Of a stretch of 64,000 bases of DNA, positions 41,620 to 50,001 are shown in pieces. This DNA is from Clostridia bacterium (lineage in GTDB: Bacteria > Bacillota > Clostridia > Christensenellales > Aristaeellaceae). Under the pieces are notes generated by a model that was given only the letters and a program-made list of their open reading frames with translations, searched no databases and was not told where the DNA came from. Where the stretch lies: positions 159,785-223,784 of the forward strand of contig JAFQHP010000032.1 of assembly GCA_017397895.1 (NCBI GenBank), given 5' to 3'. A program made the translations under genes and the position numbers. Each line of letters opens with the position of its first letter. Position 1 is the first letter of the stretch.

Positions 41620-43773
41620 TTATTTGCGCTCGGGGCGGCCGTCACGACGGGGCGGACGGTTGCCTGCGGGGCGGGCAAAATTGGTGTTTTCATACACGAT
41701 GTCATTGCGGATGAGGTTGATGCGGCCCTGGCTGTCGATTTCACAAACCTTCACTTCCAGTTCGTCGCCCACATTCACCACGTCCTCCACCTTTTCCACA
41801 CGCTTGTTGTCCAGCTTGGAAATGTGGATCATGCCATCCTTGCCGCCCACCAGTTCCACGAAGGCGCCGAAGTTCATGATGCGAACCACCTTACCGGTGA
41901 ACACATCGCCCACTTCAATATCCTTGGCAATGCCCAGGATGATGGACTTGGCCTTGTCGGCAGCAGCCTGGTCGGGGGTGGAAATGAACACGCGGCCATC
42001 ATCTTCGATGTCGATCTTCACACCGGTTTCGGCAATGATCTTGTTGATCATCTTACCGCCGGGCCCGATCACTTCGCGGATCTTTTCGGGGTTGATGGTG
42101 AAGTTGATGATCTTGGGAGCGAACTTGGAAAGATTCTGCCGGGGTTCGCCGATGGTATCCAGCATGATCTTGAGAATATGCAGGCGGCCTTCCAGAGCCT
42201 GGCTGAGAGCACGGCTCAAAATTTCGCGGTTAATACCCTTGATCTTGATGTCCATCTGGATGGCGGTGATACCGTTCATGGTGCCGGCCACCTTGAAGTC
42301 CATATCGCCCAGGAAGTCTTCCAGGCCCTGGATGTCGGTCAGCACAGCGATCTTATCGCTTTCGGTATCCTGAATCAGGCCCATGGCCACACCGGCAACG
42401 GGAGCATGGATCGGCACGCCGGCGTCCATCAGGCTCAGGGTGCTGCCGCACACGGAGGCCATGGAGGAAGAGCCGTTGCTGCCCATGATTTCGGAAACCA
42501 GGCGCAGGGCATAGGGGAATTCTTCTTCGGTGGGGATCACGGGCACCAGAGCGCGTTCGGCCAGGGCGCCGTGGCCAATCTCACGACGGTTGGGGCTGCG
42601 CAGGCGGCCGGCTTCACCGGTGGCGTAAGAAGGCATATTGTACTGGTGCATGTAGCGCTTGCTTTCTTCACTGGACAGGCCATCCAGCTGCTGGGCTTCG
42701 CTTACCATGCCCAGGGTGGACACGGTCAGGGCCTGGGTTTCACCGCGGGTGAACACAGCGCTACCGTGGGTGCGGGGCAGCACGCCCACTTCGCACCAGA
42801 TGGGGCGAACTTCGGTCACCTTACGGCCGTCGGGACGGATGCCTTCGTCCAGGATCTTGCGGCGCATCACTTCCTTGTTCAGGTAGTACAATGCATCGGC
42901 CACTTCGCCTTCCCGGCCGGGGAAGATATCGGCAAAGTGTTCGGCCACGTCGGCAGACACTTCGGCTTCACGGGCCTGGCGTTCCTTGCGGACGGTGGTT
43001 TCGTAGACATACTTGCACTTGTCCAGGGCATATTCCCGCACGGCGGCCTTGATATCGTCGCCGGTGGTCACCAATGGGAATTCGCTCTTGGGCTTGCCGA
43101 TTTCAGCAGTGATCTTTTCCTGGAAGGCCACCAATTCCTTGATGCTTTCATGGGCAAACAGGATGGCGTCCATCATGGCGTCTTCGCTGACTTCCTTGGC
43201 ACCGGCTTCCACCATCATGATGGCGTCCTTGGTGCCGGCAACAGTCACGTGCATATCGGAAGCGGCAGACTGGGCTTCGGTGGGGTTGATGATGAATTCA
43301 CCGTTGACGCGGGCCACAACCACGGCTGCGGTGGGGCCGCCCCAGGGAATGTTGGAGATCATCAGGGCGATGGAAGAACCCAGCATGGCCGGGAATTCCG
43401 GAGGGGTATCGGGGTCCACAGACAAAGTCTGGGCCACAACCTGCACGTCATTGCGCATGCCCTTGTTGAACAGGGGGCGCAAAGGACGGTCAATCAGGCG
43501 GCAGGTCAGGGTCGCCTTATCGGTGGGCTTGCCTTCCCGCTTATAAAAACCGCCGGGGATTTTACCCACAGCATACTGCTTTTCTTCAAAGTCCACCGTC
43601 AGGGGGAAGAAATCCACGCCTTCACGGGCCTTATCGGAAGCAGTGGCGTTCACCAGCACCACGGTGTCACCGTAGCGAACCACGGCAGAGCCACCGGCCT
43701 GCTGGGCATACTTGCCAAATTCCAGCGTCAGGGTACGTCCGGCAAATTCCATTGAGTAACTCTTGTAATCCAT
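41620..43773 (-). CDS. pnp: Polyribonucleotide nucleotidyltransferase (PNPase)
   Basis: A 717-residue 3'-5' phosphorolytic exoribonuclease. Two RNase PH domains flank an alpha-helical domain ('GRTLTLEFGKYAQQAGGSAVVRYGDT' at the start, 'GETQALTVSTLG' for the second core). KH ('INPEKIREVIGPGGKMINKI') and S1 ('VGDVFTGKVVRIMNFGAFVELVGGKDGMIHISKL') domains follow, with a short RGR/PPRR-type basic tail. ATG at 43773 is chosen over an upstream GTG by GAGGAG about ten bases before it. It follows rpsO, the usual pair. Confidence 0.98.
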   Translation of the reverse strand: MDYKSYSMEFAGRTLTLEFGKYAQQAGGSAVVRYGDTVVLVNATASDKAREGVDFFPLTVDFEEKQYAVGKIPGGFYKREGKPTDKATLTCRLIDRPLRPLFNKGMRNDVQVVAQTLSVDPDTPPEFPAMLGSSIALMISNIPWGGPTAAVVVARVNGEFIINPTEAQSAASDMHVTVAGTKDAIMMVEAGAKEVSEDAMMDAILFAHESIKELVAFQEKITAEIGKPKSEFPLVTTGDDIKAAVREYALDKCKYVYETTVRKERQAREAEVSADVAEHFADIFPGREGEVADALYYLNKEVMRRKILDEGIRPDGRKVTEVRPIWCEVGVLPRTHGSAVFTRGETQALTVSTLGMVSEAQQLDGLSSEESKRYMHQYNMPSYATGEAGRLRSPNRREIGHGALAERALVPVIPTEEEFPYALRLVSEIMGSNGSSSMASVCGSTLSLMDAGVPIHAPVAGVAMGLIQDTESDKIAVLTDIQGLEDFLGDMDFKVAGTMNGITAIQMDIKIKGINREILSRALSQALEGRLHILKIMLDTIGEPRQNLSKFAPKIINFTINPEKIREVIGPGGKMINKIIAETGVKIDIEDDGRVFISTPDQAAADKAKSIILGIAKDIEVGDVFTGKVVRIMNFGAFVELVGGKDGMIHISKLDNKRVEKVEDVVNVGDELEVKVCEIDSQGRINLIRNDIVYENTNFARPAGNRPPRRDGRPERK

Positions 43774-43909
43774 TTTTCTCTTCTCCTCACACACTCACTC
43801 ACCCATGGGCCCCTGCCCACGGGCTGAAATAAAGGGACTGCAAGCCACGAGGCCCTTTTTCCGGCTTTCACCGGCTGCCAGCCTCCGGCAGCAGTCCCCC
43901 ATTTGCGCA
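43774..43909 (-). promoter_or_regulatory. rpsO-pnp intergenic RNA structure
   Basis: The 136-base spacer can fold into a closing stem GGGACTGC/GCAGTCCC (arms 43891-43898 and 43834-43841). Inside it are the smaller hairpins CCGG/CCGG (43861-43874) and GCTGCC/GGCAGC (43874-43892), the latter competing with the outer arm. A duplex here could be the target for RNase-mediated pnp autoregulation, as known for the E. coli pnp leader. No promoter is apparent. Confidence 0.5.
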
Positions 43910-44173
43910 TTACTTACGCAGGCCCAGCTTCGCAATCAGTTCACGATAGCGTTCGATGTCCGTCTTCATCAGGTAGTCCAGCAGACCACGGCGCTGACCA
44001 ACCATCAGAAGCAGGCCGCGGCGGGAATGATGGTCCTTCTTGTTGAGCTTGAGATGCTCGTTCAGGTGATTGATGCGCTGGGTGAGCAGAGCAACCTGAA
44101 CTTCAGGAGAACCGGTGTCGCCTTCGTGACGGGCATAGGTTTGCATGATCTGAGCCTTGAGTTCCTTATCCAT
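43910..44173 (-). CDS. rpsO: 30S ribosomal protein S15
   Basis: An 87-residue S15 with the family block '[27 protein letters not shown]' (N-terminal helix and 16S contact) and '[22 protein letters not shown]'. It binds 16S rRNA early in 30S assembly. ATG at 44173 has AAGGAGG eight bases upstream; an upstream in-frame codon is not used. The roughly 100-base leader upstream is rich in short inverted repeats and may hold the S15 autoregulatory site, which I cannot define. Confidence 0.98.
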   Translation of the reverse strand: MDKELKAQIMQTYARHEGDTGSPEVQVALLTQRINHLNEHLKLNKKDHHSRRGLLLMVGQRRGLLDYLMKTDIERYRELIAKLGLRK

Positions 44174-44274
44174 TTGGATATCCTCCTTCTTGGGGTGTGG
44201 CATTCCCCTGTTTCAATCGCCGCTGACTCAGGCAAGGCGTTGGAGTATCGCCATCCCGGGCAAACGGTTCTAAA

Positions 44275-44312
44275 AAACCACGCCTTTCATTTTAGCATGA
44301 TCGGCGTGGTTT
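44275..44312 (-). terminator. uraA terminator enclosing part of the rpsO promoter
   Basis: A perfect 10-bp stem (44275-44284 with 44303-44312) has an 18-base loop and is followed by TTTTTTAG on minus, 50 bases after the uraA stop. Confidence 0.75.
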
Positions 44313-44317
44313 GTAAA
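44289..44317 (-). promoter_or_regulatory. Sigma-A promoter of rpsO
   Basis: TTTACA (44317-44312 on minus), a 17-base spacer and TAAAAT (44294-44289). The -10 is within the loop of the uraA terminator. Confidence 0.75.
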
Positions 44318-44364
44318 TATACTTTTCCGGAAAAATTATCTTTTTTCAAGATATTTTCAGAAAA

Positions 44365-45705
44365 TTATTCGGCGTCTTCCACCTTTTCTTCAGCGGTGCG
44401 CTTATTGAACACCACGTTCACAATGATGCCCAGGATCAGGGCGGTGGCGATGGCAGAGATGGTGATGGGGCCCAGGTTCAGCGTCAGGCCGCCGATACCG
44501 GTCACCAGGATAGCAGCCACAACGAACAGGTTGCGGTTGTCGTTCAGATCCACCTTCTGCACCATCTTCAGACCGGAAACAGCAATGAAGCCGTACAGGG
44601 CAATGCACACACCGCCGGTGATGCAGGAAGGAATGCTGTTCACGAAAGCGGTGAAGGGGCCGAAGAAGGAAAGCACGATGCAGTAGATGGCAGCAATGGC
44701 GATGGTGGAGACGGAAGCGTTGCCGGTGATGGCCACGCAGCCCACGGATTCGCCGTAGGTGGTGTTGGGGCAGCCGCCGAAGAAGGAACCGATGATGGAA
44801 CCGACACCGTCACCCAGCAGGGTGCGATGCAGGCCGGGTTCGGTGATCAGATCGCGTTCGATGATGGAGCCCAGGTTCTTATGGTCGGCAATGTGTTCAG
44901 CCAGCACAACCAGAGCCACGGGGGCAAACAGCATGAAGATGTTCAGCACGGTGCTGAAGCCTTCAAACTTGGAGAAGCCTTCCTTGAACATGCCAACGAA
45001 GGTGAAATTGGGCACCTGGAAGATCTTCATGCCTTCGAAAGCGCCGAAGTTGATCAGCTTGATGTAGTCCCAGCCGGTCAGATAACCGATGCCGGTCAGG
45101 GCCAGGGCGATCACATAGGCACCCAGAATACCGATCACGAAGGGGATCAGCTTCATGCCCTTGGAGCCCTTGGTGGAGGCAAAGACAGTGATGAGGAAAG
45201 CAATGATACCAACCAGGATGTGCACCAGGCTGTAGTTTTCAGCAGCAACGGCAGTGTTGGTCAGGTTGTTCACGGCGCTGCCGCAAAGAGACAGACCAAT
45301 CAGGGCCACGGTGGGGCCGATCACCACGGGGGGCAGCAGCTTGTTCACCCAGGCAGAGCCGGTCTTTTTCACGATCAGGGCGATGATCACGTACACCAGG
45401 CCTGCGAACACAGCGCCCAGGAAGATGCCCATAAAGCCAAAGGCCACAGCGCCGCACAGCGGGCCGATGAAGGCAAAGGAGCTGCCCAGGAACACAGGGC
45501 TCTTTTTCTGGGTCATGAACAGATAGAACAGGGTGCCGAAGCCGGCGCCGCACAGTGCGGCAGGCTGACTCATGTAAGTGCCGCTGCCGTCCACCAGCAC
45601 GGGCACCAGCAGAGTGGCAGCCATGATGGCCAGCAGCTGCTGCAGAGCGTAGATCAGATTCTGTTTGAGCGGGGGTCTGTCGTTGATGTTGTAAACCAGT
45701 TTCAT
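44365..45705 (-). CDS. uraA: Uracil permease (NCS2 family)
   Basis: A 446-residue transporter with about 14 membrane segments. NCS2 landmarks are 'YMSQPAALCGAGFGTLFY', 'VALVVLAEHIADHKNLGS' (the conserved glutamate helix) and 'GGCPNTTYGESVGCVAITG'. The closest known group is the UraA/PyrP uracil-proton symporters. ATG at 45705 has AGGAGGGG nine bases upstream. An attenuator-type leader separates it from its promoter, so expression is probably adjusted by pyrimidine supply, although the sensor was not recognised. Confidence 0.93.
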   Translation of the reverse strand: MKLVYNINDRPPLKQNLIYALQQLLAIMAATLLVPVLVDGSGTYMSQPAALCGAGFGTLFYLFMTQKKSPVFLGSSFAFIGPLCGAVAFGFMGIFLGAVFAGLVYVIIALIVKKTGSAWVNKLLPPVVIGPTVALIGLSLCGSAVNNLTNTAVAAENYSLVHILVGIIAFLITVFASTKGSKGMKLIPFVIGILGAYVIALALTGIGYLTGWDYIKLINFGAFEGMKIFQVPNFTFVGMFKEGFSKFEGFSTVLNIFMLFAPVALVVLAEHIADHKNLGSIIERDLITEPGLHRTLLGDGVGSIIGSFFGGCPNTTYGESVGCVAITGNASVSTIAIAAIYCIVLSFFGPFTAFVNSIPSCITGGVCIALYGFIAVSGLKMVQKVDLNDNRNLFVVAAILVTGIGGLTLNLGPITISAIATALILGIIVNVVFNKRTAEEKVEDAE

Positions 45706-45855
45706 GTCTTGAATCCCCTCCTGTATTTTTTGCGGTACTCCTTGTGCCATAAAAAAATGGCTTTGCCTGCAGTACAGGCAAAGCCATGCATTCGTGCATT
45801 TTCGGCAAGCGTTCTCACTTGTCGGCTTTTGTGTACCGCGATCAAGGATGAACCT
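45706..45855 (-). promoter_or_regulatory. Attenuator leader of uraA with strong terminator
   Basis: Between promoter and gene lies a 13-bp terminator stem (45757-45769 with 45775-45787, loop 5) followed by seven Ts on minus. Upstream parts fold into CAAGG/CCTTG and ATGCA/TGCAT hairpins. GCGGTAC near 45833-45840 is complementary to GTACCGC at 45730-45736 on the far side of the terminator, a possible competing pairing. I see no match to the PyrR-binding consensus or to a known purine riboswitch. Confidence 0.7.
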
Positions 45856-45860
45856 TGCAT

Positions 45861-45889
45861 ATTATAATAAGTATATCCCGCTTTGTCAA
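45861..45889 (-). promoter_or_regulatory. Sigma-A promoter of uraA
   Basis: TTGACA (45889-45884 on minus), a 17-base spacer and TATAAT (45866-45861): a perfect consensus. Confidence 0.9.
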
Positions 45890-45903
45890 GCGAATTTCCG
45901 TAT

Positions 45904-46998
45904 TTATTGCGCGCCCAGCCAGGTGATGTATTCCTCCAGGCACAGATTCATATCCCGCATCTTCAGGCTGTGTTCCTTCCCCACATACCTCACATGCCAT
46001 TCTTCCCCCAGAATACCGGTGATCTCCTGCTTGTCATCGGTATAGCGCATGATGAACCCATATTCCCAGCAATGCTTGTTCAGCCACACATACTGGGCCG
46101 TATCCACAAAGGCCACGTCCGGGTTATTGGCATTCAGGTCAAAGGCCAGGCCGGTATGATGTTCGCTGCAGCCGGGGTCCGCCACCGTCTGGCGGGTAGC
46201 AGAGATGGCCTGAGAGCGGCTCATGCTGTTTTCGGTCATAAACCGGTCCACATAATTGTCAAAAATCTGCTGCTGATATTTCAGCGTTCGATATCCTTCC
46301 CTCACCTTCCAGGGGCCGATGCCGTCCGCCTTGGCCGCCGTCACCATTTCGTTCAGCGCCACCACCGCTTCCCATACCCCCTGTACATCGTCGGAGGCAT
46401 AGAGCATATTGTCGCCGCAGACAGCCTTTACATTTACCAGATCGGAAGGGACAAAATCATCCGGCAGTTTGTTGGATGCGTTCACCAGCAGCAGGACATT
46501 TTCCCCGGTAACTGTGTAGGGCGCAGGGGTGGGCGTGATGGTGATGAACCTGGCCTGATCGGAATAGAGCATACTCAGCGTCATCTGCCCGGCCACGCCG
46601 TCGGCCTCCAGCCCATGCTGCTGCTGGAAAACCTTCACGGCCTCCCGGGTGCCGTTGCCGTACTGTCCGTCAACGCCGCTGTTATAGTACCCCAGTGCCT
46701 GCAGCCTTTCCTGCAATTGCACCACCATCTCCCCTTCCGAGCCGTTGGCAAGGTATGAAGGGGTGGGCGAAGGCGCCGGGGTGTTGGTCACAAGATAGGG
46801 ATCGGGCGTCACCTGCACCGACCTCACCGTGGGGGTGGGCACCGGGGTGATGGCTGCTTCCTTCTCATACACGTCCCAGGTGTTCATGGCCCTGAGGGCA
46901 AAGATGATGATCAGAATAATCAATACCACAGCCAACAGGATAAACAAATAAGGGCTGCGGCGTCTGCGTTTTTTCTGTGTACCTCTGCTGCCTTGCAT
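45904..46998 (-). CDS. VanY-type D-alanyl-D-alanine carboxypeptidase with peptidoglycan-binding domain
   Basis: A 364-residue protein. A basic N terminus, one membrane helix (about residues 16-37) and a Pro/Thr-rich linker lead to a peptidoglycan-binding-1 domain ('VVQLQERLQALGYYNSGVDGQYG', about 90-145). An M15B (VanY/DacB) peptidase domain follows, with zinc motifs 'SEHHTGLAFDL' (near residues 277-288) and 'EEWHVRYVG'. It is anchored outside the membrane and trims D-Ala from muropeptides. Resistance is not implied, because no vanHAX genes are here. Confidence 0.9.
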   Translation of the reverse strand: MQGSRGTQKKRRRRSPYLFILLAVVLIILIIIFALRAMNTWDVYEKEAAITPVPTPTVRSVQVTPDPYLVTNTPAPSPTPSYLANGSEGEMVVQLQERLQALGYYNSGVDGQYGNGTREAVKVFQQQHGLEADGVAGQMTLSMLYSDQARFITITPTPAPYTVTGENVLLLVNASNKLPDDFVPSDLVNVKAVCGDNMLYASDDVQGVWEAVVALNEMVTAAKADGIGPWKVREGYRTLKYQQQIFDNYVDRFMTENSMSRSQAISATRQTVADPGCSEHHTGLAFDLNANNPDVAFVDTAQYVWLNKHCWEYGFIMRYTDDKQEITGILGEEWHVRYVGKEHSLKMRDMNLCLEEYITWLGAQ

Positions 46999-47029
46999 AG
47001 CGTCCTCCGTCCGGTGTGTTCATAAGGTT

Positions 47030-47058
47030 ATTATACCCGGAACCCACCGGCCTGTCAA
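47030..47058 (-). promoter_or_regulatory. Sigma-A promoter of the VanY-type gene
   Basis: TTGACA (47058-47053 on minus), a 17-base spacer and TATAAT (47035-47030). Confidence 0.88.
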
Positions 47059-47065
47059 ACGCCGC

Positions 47066-47611
47066 TTATTGGATCAGGCCATTTTCCTCCAGCCATCTTT
47101 TTGCGTCTTCTTCGCTGTCAAATCCCAGCCCGGCAATGAGCATTTCCCTGGTTCTTTCATCCATATCTGCTGCATCGTAAATTTTCAGAAGGGCCATGCC
47201 GTCTCCGTATCGGTTTTCCGAAAGCACCACCTGCCCCGCTTCGCTGAGGCTGAGCACCTTGTGCATGGGGCAAAACAGGGCAATCTGCCGCTCCATTTCC
47301 ACCCGGTCCTCCGTCAGTGTCAGGATGGTCCATTGGTCATAGTAGGCACGCACATCGTCAAATGCCGCCCCCTGTACCTGCTCTGCCGCATTTGTGCGCC
47401 GGGATACACTGTGGCTGCACCTGGTGAAATACATGGTCTGGTACACCTTGGCATCCTCACTGATGCTTTGCCCTTCTGCCACCGGAACAGCCGTGTTTTC
47501 CGGCATCACGCCCGCTTCATCCACCGGTGCCTTGGCGCCCGTAATGCCAAGCAGCGCAAACGCCGCCAGCATCACTGCCAGAATCCCCGCAGTCTTTCGA
47601 TATTCCTTCAT
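47066..47611 (-). CDS. BofC-like protein
   Basis: A 181-residue secreted protein with an N-terminal hydrophobic signal. The middle has a cysteine-histidine element ('FTRCSHSV...FCPMHKVL'), and the C-terminal part 'IYDAADMDERTREMLIAGLGFDSEEDAKRWLEENG' matches the BofC C-terminal domain ('DISTLPEADRE.LK.GI.V.S.EEL...LE'). In Bacillus, BofC is made in the forespore under sigma-G and controls SpoIVB signalling to sigma-K. A sigma-G-like promoter is seen just upstream. AAGGCGGTG precedes the ATG. The distant match is by eye. Confidence 0.7.
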   Translation of the reverse strand: MKEYRKTAGILAVMLAAFALLGITGAKAPVDEAGVMPENTAVPVAEGQSISEDAKVYQTMYFTRCSHSVSRRTNAAEQVQGAAFDDVRAYYDQWTILTLTEDRVEMERQIALFCPMHKVLSLSEAGQVVLSENRYGDGMALLKIYDAADMDERTREMLIAGLGFDSEEDAKRWLEENGLIQ

Positions 47612-47635
47612 TTTCTACCACCGCCTTTCCATGGC

Positions 47636-47665
47636 ATTATGCCCCCTTTCCATTCCTTGCATACA
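47636..47665 (-). promoter_or_regulatory. Candidate sigma-F/sigma-G promoter of the bofC-like gene
   Basis: On minus, TGTATG (47665-47660), an 18-base spacer and CATAAT (47641-47636), close to the sigma-G pattern TGMATA-N18-CATNMTA. No sigma-A promoter is apparent in the short gap. Confidence 0.45.
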
Positions 47666-47671
47666 AAAAAA

Positions 47672-47697
47672 GACCTGAACGCATATCGGTTCAGGTC
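47672..47697 (-). terminator. Terminator after the Snf2 helicase gene
   Basis: A 9-bp stem (47672-47680 with 47689-47697) is followed by TTTTTTT on minus. It overlaps the helicase stop codon. Confidence 0.85.
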
Positions 47698-49880
47698 ATG
47701 TGCCGGATCAATTTTTCCACATGCTGGCGGGCAAAATTGGCGCCGGCAGCTTCTCTTTCTTCGCCCATGGTGCTTTGCCCCATCAATTGCACAAACTGGC
47801 TCACCTTCAGCCCCAATGCCTCCTGCATATCAGCGTCGCTTCCCTTGGGCGATACCAGATAATAACACAAAAGGGAATCCTTCTGGCCGATCCGGTGGGC
47901 CCGGTCCTCCGCCTGGGAATGGACGGCGGGGCTCCAGTCCAGTTCCCCGAACACCACGCAGGTGGCCGCCTGCAGGTTCAGCCCGCTGGCTGCACGAAGG
48001 GAGATACAGCACAGGTTCGTCTTGCCCAGCATGAATCTGTCCACTGCCATTTCCTTCTGGGCTGATGTCTCCCGGCCGGTGATAAATACCGGCTGCTCGC
48101 TTTTCAGTTCCTTTTTGTAGATATCCATCACCTGGTGATGATGAGCAAACAGCAATACCCTTTCCCCGGCGCTAAGAAGCGCCCGCACAAACTGGCACAC
48201 ATAATCCGCCTTGGCAATGCCGGTGGCCTGCCGGGCCTCCTGGCTGATCTGGTCCTCTAGCAGTGCCCGCTGGGATGCTGTCAGGGCCATATCCTTCTGC
48301 CAGCGGTACAGTTTTTCCCAGATGGGCGCCATCAGCTTCTGGTACATGGTATCATCCGCGTCAATTTCCTGCACCAGCCGCCTTTTTTCAGGCAGCTCAG
48401 GCAGCACTTCTTCCTTGGTGCGCCGCAGCATCAGCCCTTCGGAACGCAGGTATTCCCCCAGCATCTGGGGCTTTTGCACAATGCGGCTGCCGTAGCCTGT
48501 GCACCATTCCCGGGAAAAGCTTTCCCAATTCCCCAGGAAATGGTAATCGATCACGTTGACCACGTTCCATATTTCGCCGCCGTAATTGTAAATGGGAGTA
48601 CCGGAAAGGCCAATCACCCTTTCACAGCTTTCGGAAAGCAAGCTGGCCGCCGAATATTTTTCACTGCCCGCCCGTCTCAGCTCCTGTACTTCGTCAAAAA
48701 TGACGGTGTGGAAATGCATCTGGGGCAGTGCTTCCTTCCATCCCCGCAGCAGCAGATAATGGAGAATATACACATCCGCTTCCGGCAGCGCATAGGGGGT
48801 AAGCCCTTTTACGATGTGCACCCTGGGTTCCCGTCCTTTCACCCGCAAAAACCGCATGGTTTCCGCCATCCAGTTGCGGGTCAGGTGGGCAGGCGGCACA
48901 ATAAGCACCGGAAAAATGCCCTCCTGTGCCACGCAGGCCAGGGCCTGTACTGTTTTGCCAAGGCCCATCTCATCGGCAAGCAAGGCCCGTTCTGTAAGCG
49001 CCAGCCAGGAAAGGCCGGTCAGCTGGAACGGCCGCAGGGTACCTGAAAACTGCGCTTCCTGCAATTGCCGGGCCGGGGCAGCCGTGCGGGCCAGTTCCAG
49101 GTTTTTATAGTATTTCCGGGAATCCAGGACAGCTTGCTGCCATCTGGCTTTATCCTTTTCAGCAATGGCCAGGGGGTAGCGCAGCATCAGCCACTGCACG
49201 TCCCCAACCGTCCGCTTATGGGCCGAAAACCGGGCTTCGCCCCGCCTGCCGCCGTCACTTCCCGGGAACAGCCGCTTGGCCAGCTCCGTCACGCCCCGCT
49301 CGCCCTTGATCACCCAGCATTTCCTGCGGGCATTGAAGGACAAGGTGCCGTATGTTCTTCTGGAATCTGTTACCTTGCGCAAAAAAGGCGGCAATTCCTC
49401 TTCCGCAATGGAGCGGAGGATATTGTCCTCCAGCGCAAAATCGTCCAGGAAAAATTCCGGTTCGGTTACTGGTACAGGCGCAGCCTCTTTGGTGTTCACT
49501 GTACGGTTCTCATCCCCCAGGCTGTCCGCAATGCCCCACAGTTTATGAAGGCTTACCGCTTCCACCCGTACCTGTCCCATCCAGGGCGGCAACGGAATGC
49601 TTTTTTCCGTCACCAGCACCACCGCTTCCAGCTTGCCGCTTTTTGCATACTTTTCCAGCTGGCTGATGGTTTTCTGCTTGTCCGGCCGGCCCCGCTTTAC
49701 TTCCACGCCAATGCCGCCGCACAGAAAATCAATACGGCATCGAGGGGCCAGGGGTGCTTCGTGAACAAAAGAAATATCCGCCCTTTGCAGGGCATCGGCC
49801 ACCAGGACGTGCAGGTCATATTCATCCTTGGGCAGGGGCGCACGGATGGTGCGGATGGCCTGTAAAACCACATCCAGCAT
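47691..49880 (-). CDS. Snf2-type helicase with N-terminal PD-(D/E)xK nuclease domain
   Basis: A 729-residue protein. The N-terminal ~120 residues carry a restriction-endonuclease-like core: D51 in 'CRIDFL' and E60-V-K62 in 'GVEVKRG'. An intermediate region precedes the SNF2 helicase: Walker A 'LLADEMGLGKT' at about residue 303, 'VIFDEVQELR' (DEVQ box) near 397, 'LSGTPIYN', and the C-terminal helicase block 'AASGLNLQAAT...EDRAHRIGQKD'. It resembles SMARCAL1-like bacterial Snf2 enzymes. AAAGGGGGC precedes the ATG. There are no companion defense genes, so a role in DNA repair is as likely as defense. Confidence 0.85.
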   Translation of the reverse strand: MLDVVLQAIRTIRAPLPKDEYDLHVLVADALQRADISFVHEAPLAPRCRIDFLCGGIGVEVKRGRPDKQKTISQLEKYAKSGKLEAVVLVTEKSIPLPPWMGQVRVEAVSLHKLWGIADSLGDENRTVNTKEAAPVPVTEPEFFLDDFALEDNILRSIAEEELPPFLRKVTDSRRTYGTLSFNARRKCWVIKGERGVTELAKRLFPGSDGGRRGEARFSAHKRTVGDVQWLMLRYPLAIAEKDKARWQQAVLDSRKYYKNLELARTAAPARQLQEAQFSGTLRPFQLTGLSWLALTERALLADEMGLGKTVQALACVAQEGIFPVLIVPPAHLTRNWMAETMRFLRVKGREPRVHIVKGLTPYALPEADVYILHYLLLRGWKEALPQMHFHTVIFDEVQELRRAGSEKYSAASLLSESCERVIGLSGTPIYNYGGEIWNVVNVIDYHFLGNWESFSREWCTGYGSRIVQKPQMLGEYLRSEGLMLRRTKEEVLPELPEKRRLVQEIDADDTMYQKLMAPIWEKLYRWQKDMALTASQRALLEDQISQEARQATGIAKADYVCQFVRALLSAGERVLLFAHHHQVMDIYKKELKSEQPVFITGRETSAQKEMAVDRFMLGKTNLCCISLRAASGLNLQAATCVVFGELDWSPAVHSQAEDRAHRIGQKDSLLCYYLVSPKGSDADMQEALGLKVSQFVQLMGQSTMGEEREAAGANFARQHVEKLIRHMT

Positions 49881-49953
49881 TTTCTCTGCCCCCTTTCCTA
49901 CTACATCCTGTGTATTATTATAGCTTCTTTTTGTTTTTGTTACAAGAAAAACC

Positions 49954-49982
49954 TTTTGATTTGAAACAGAATGTGCTATACT
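49954..49982 (+). promoter_or_regulatory. Extended -10 promoter of polA
   Basis: TATACT at 49977-49982 with TG at the extended -10 position, and a weak TTTTGA at 49954-49959 with a 17-base spacer. Confidence 0.55.
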
Positions 49983-50001
49983 GTAATATGAGGTGATTTA
50001 T

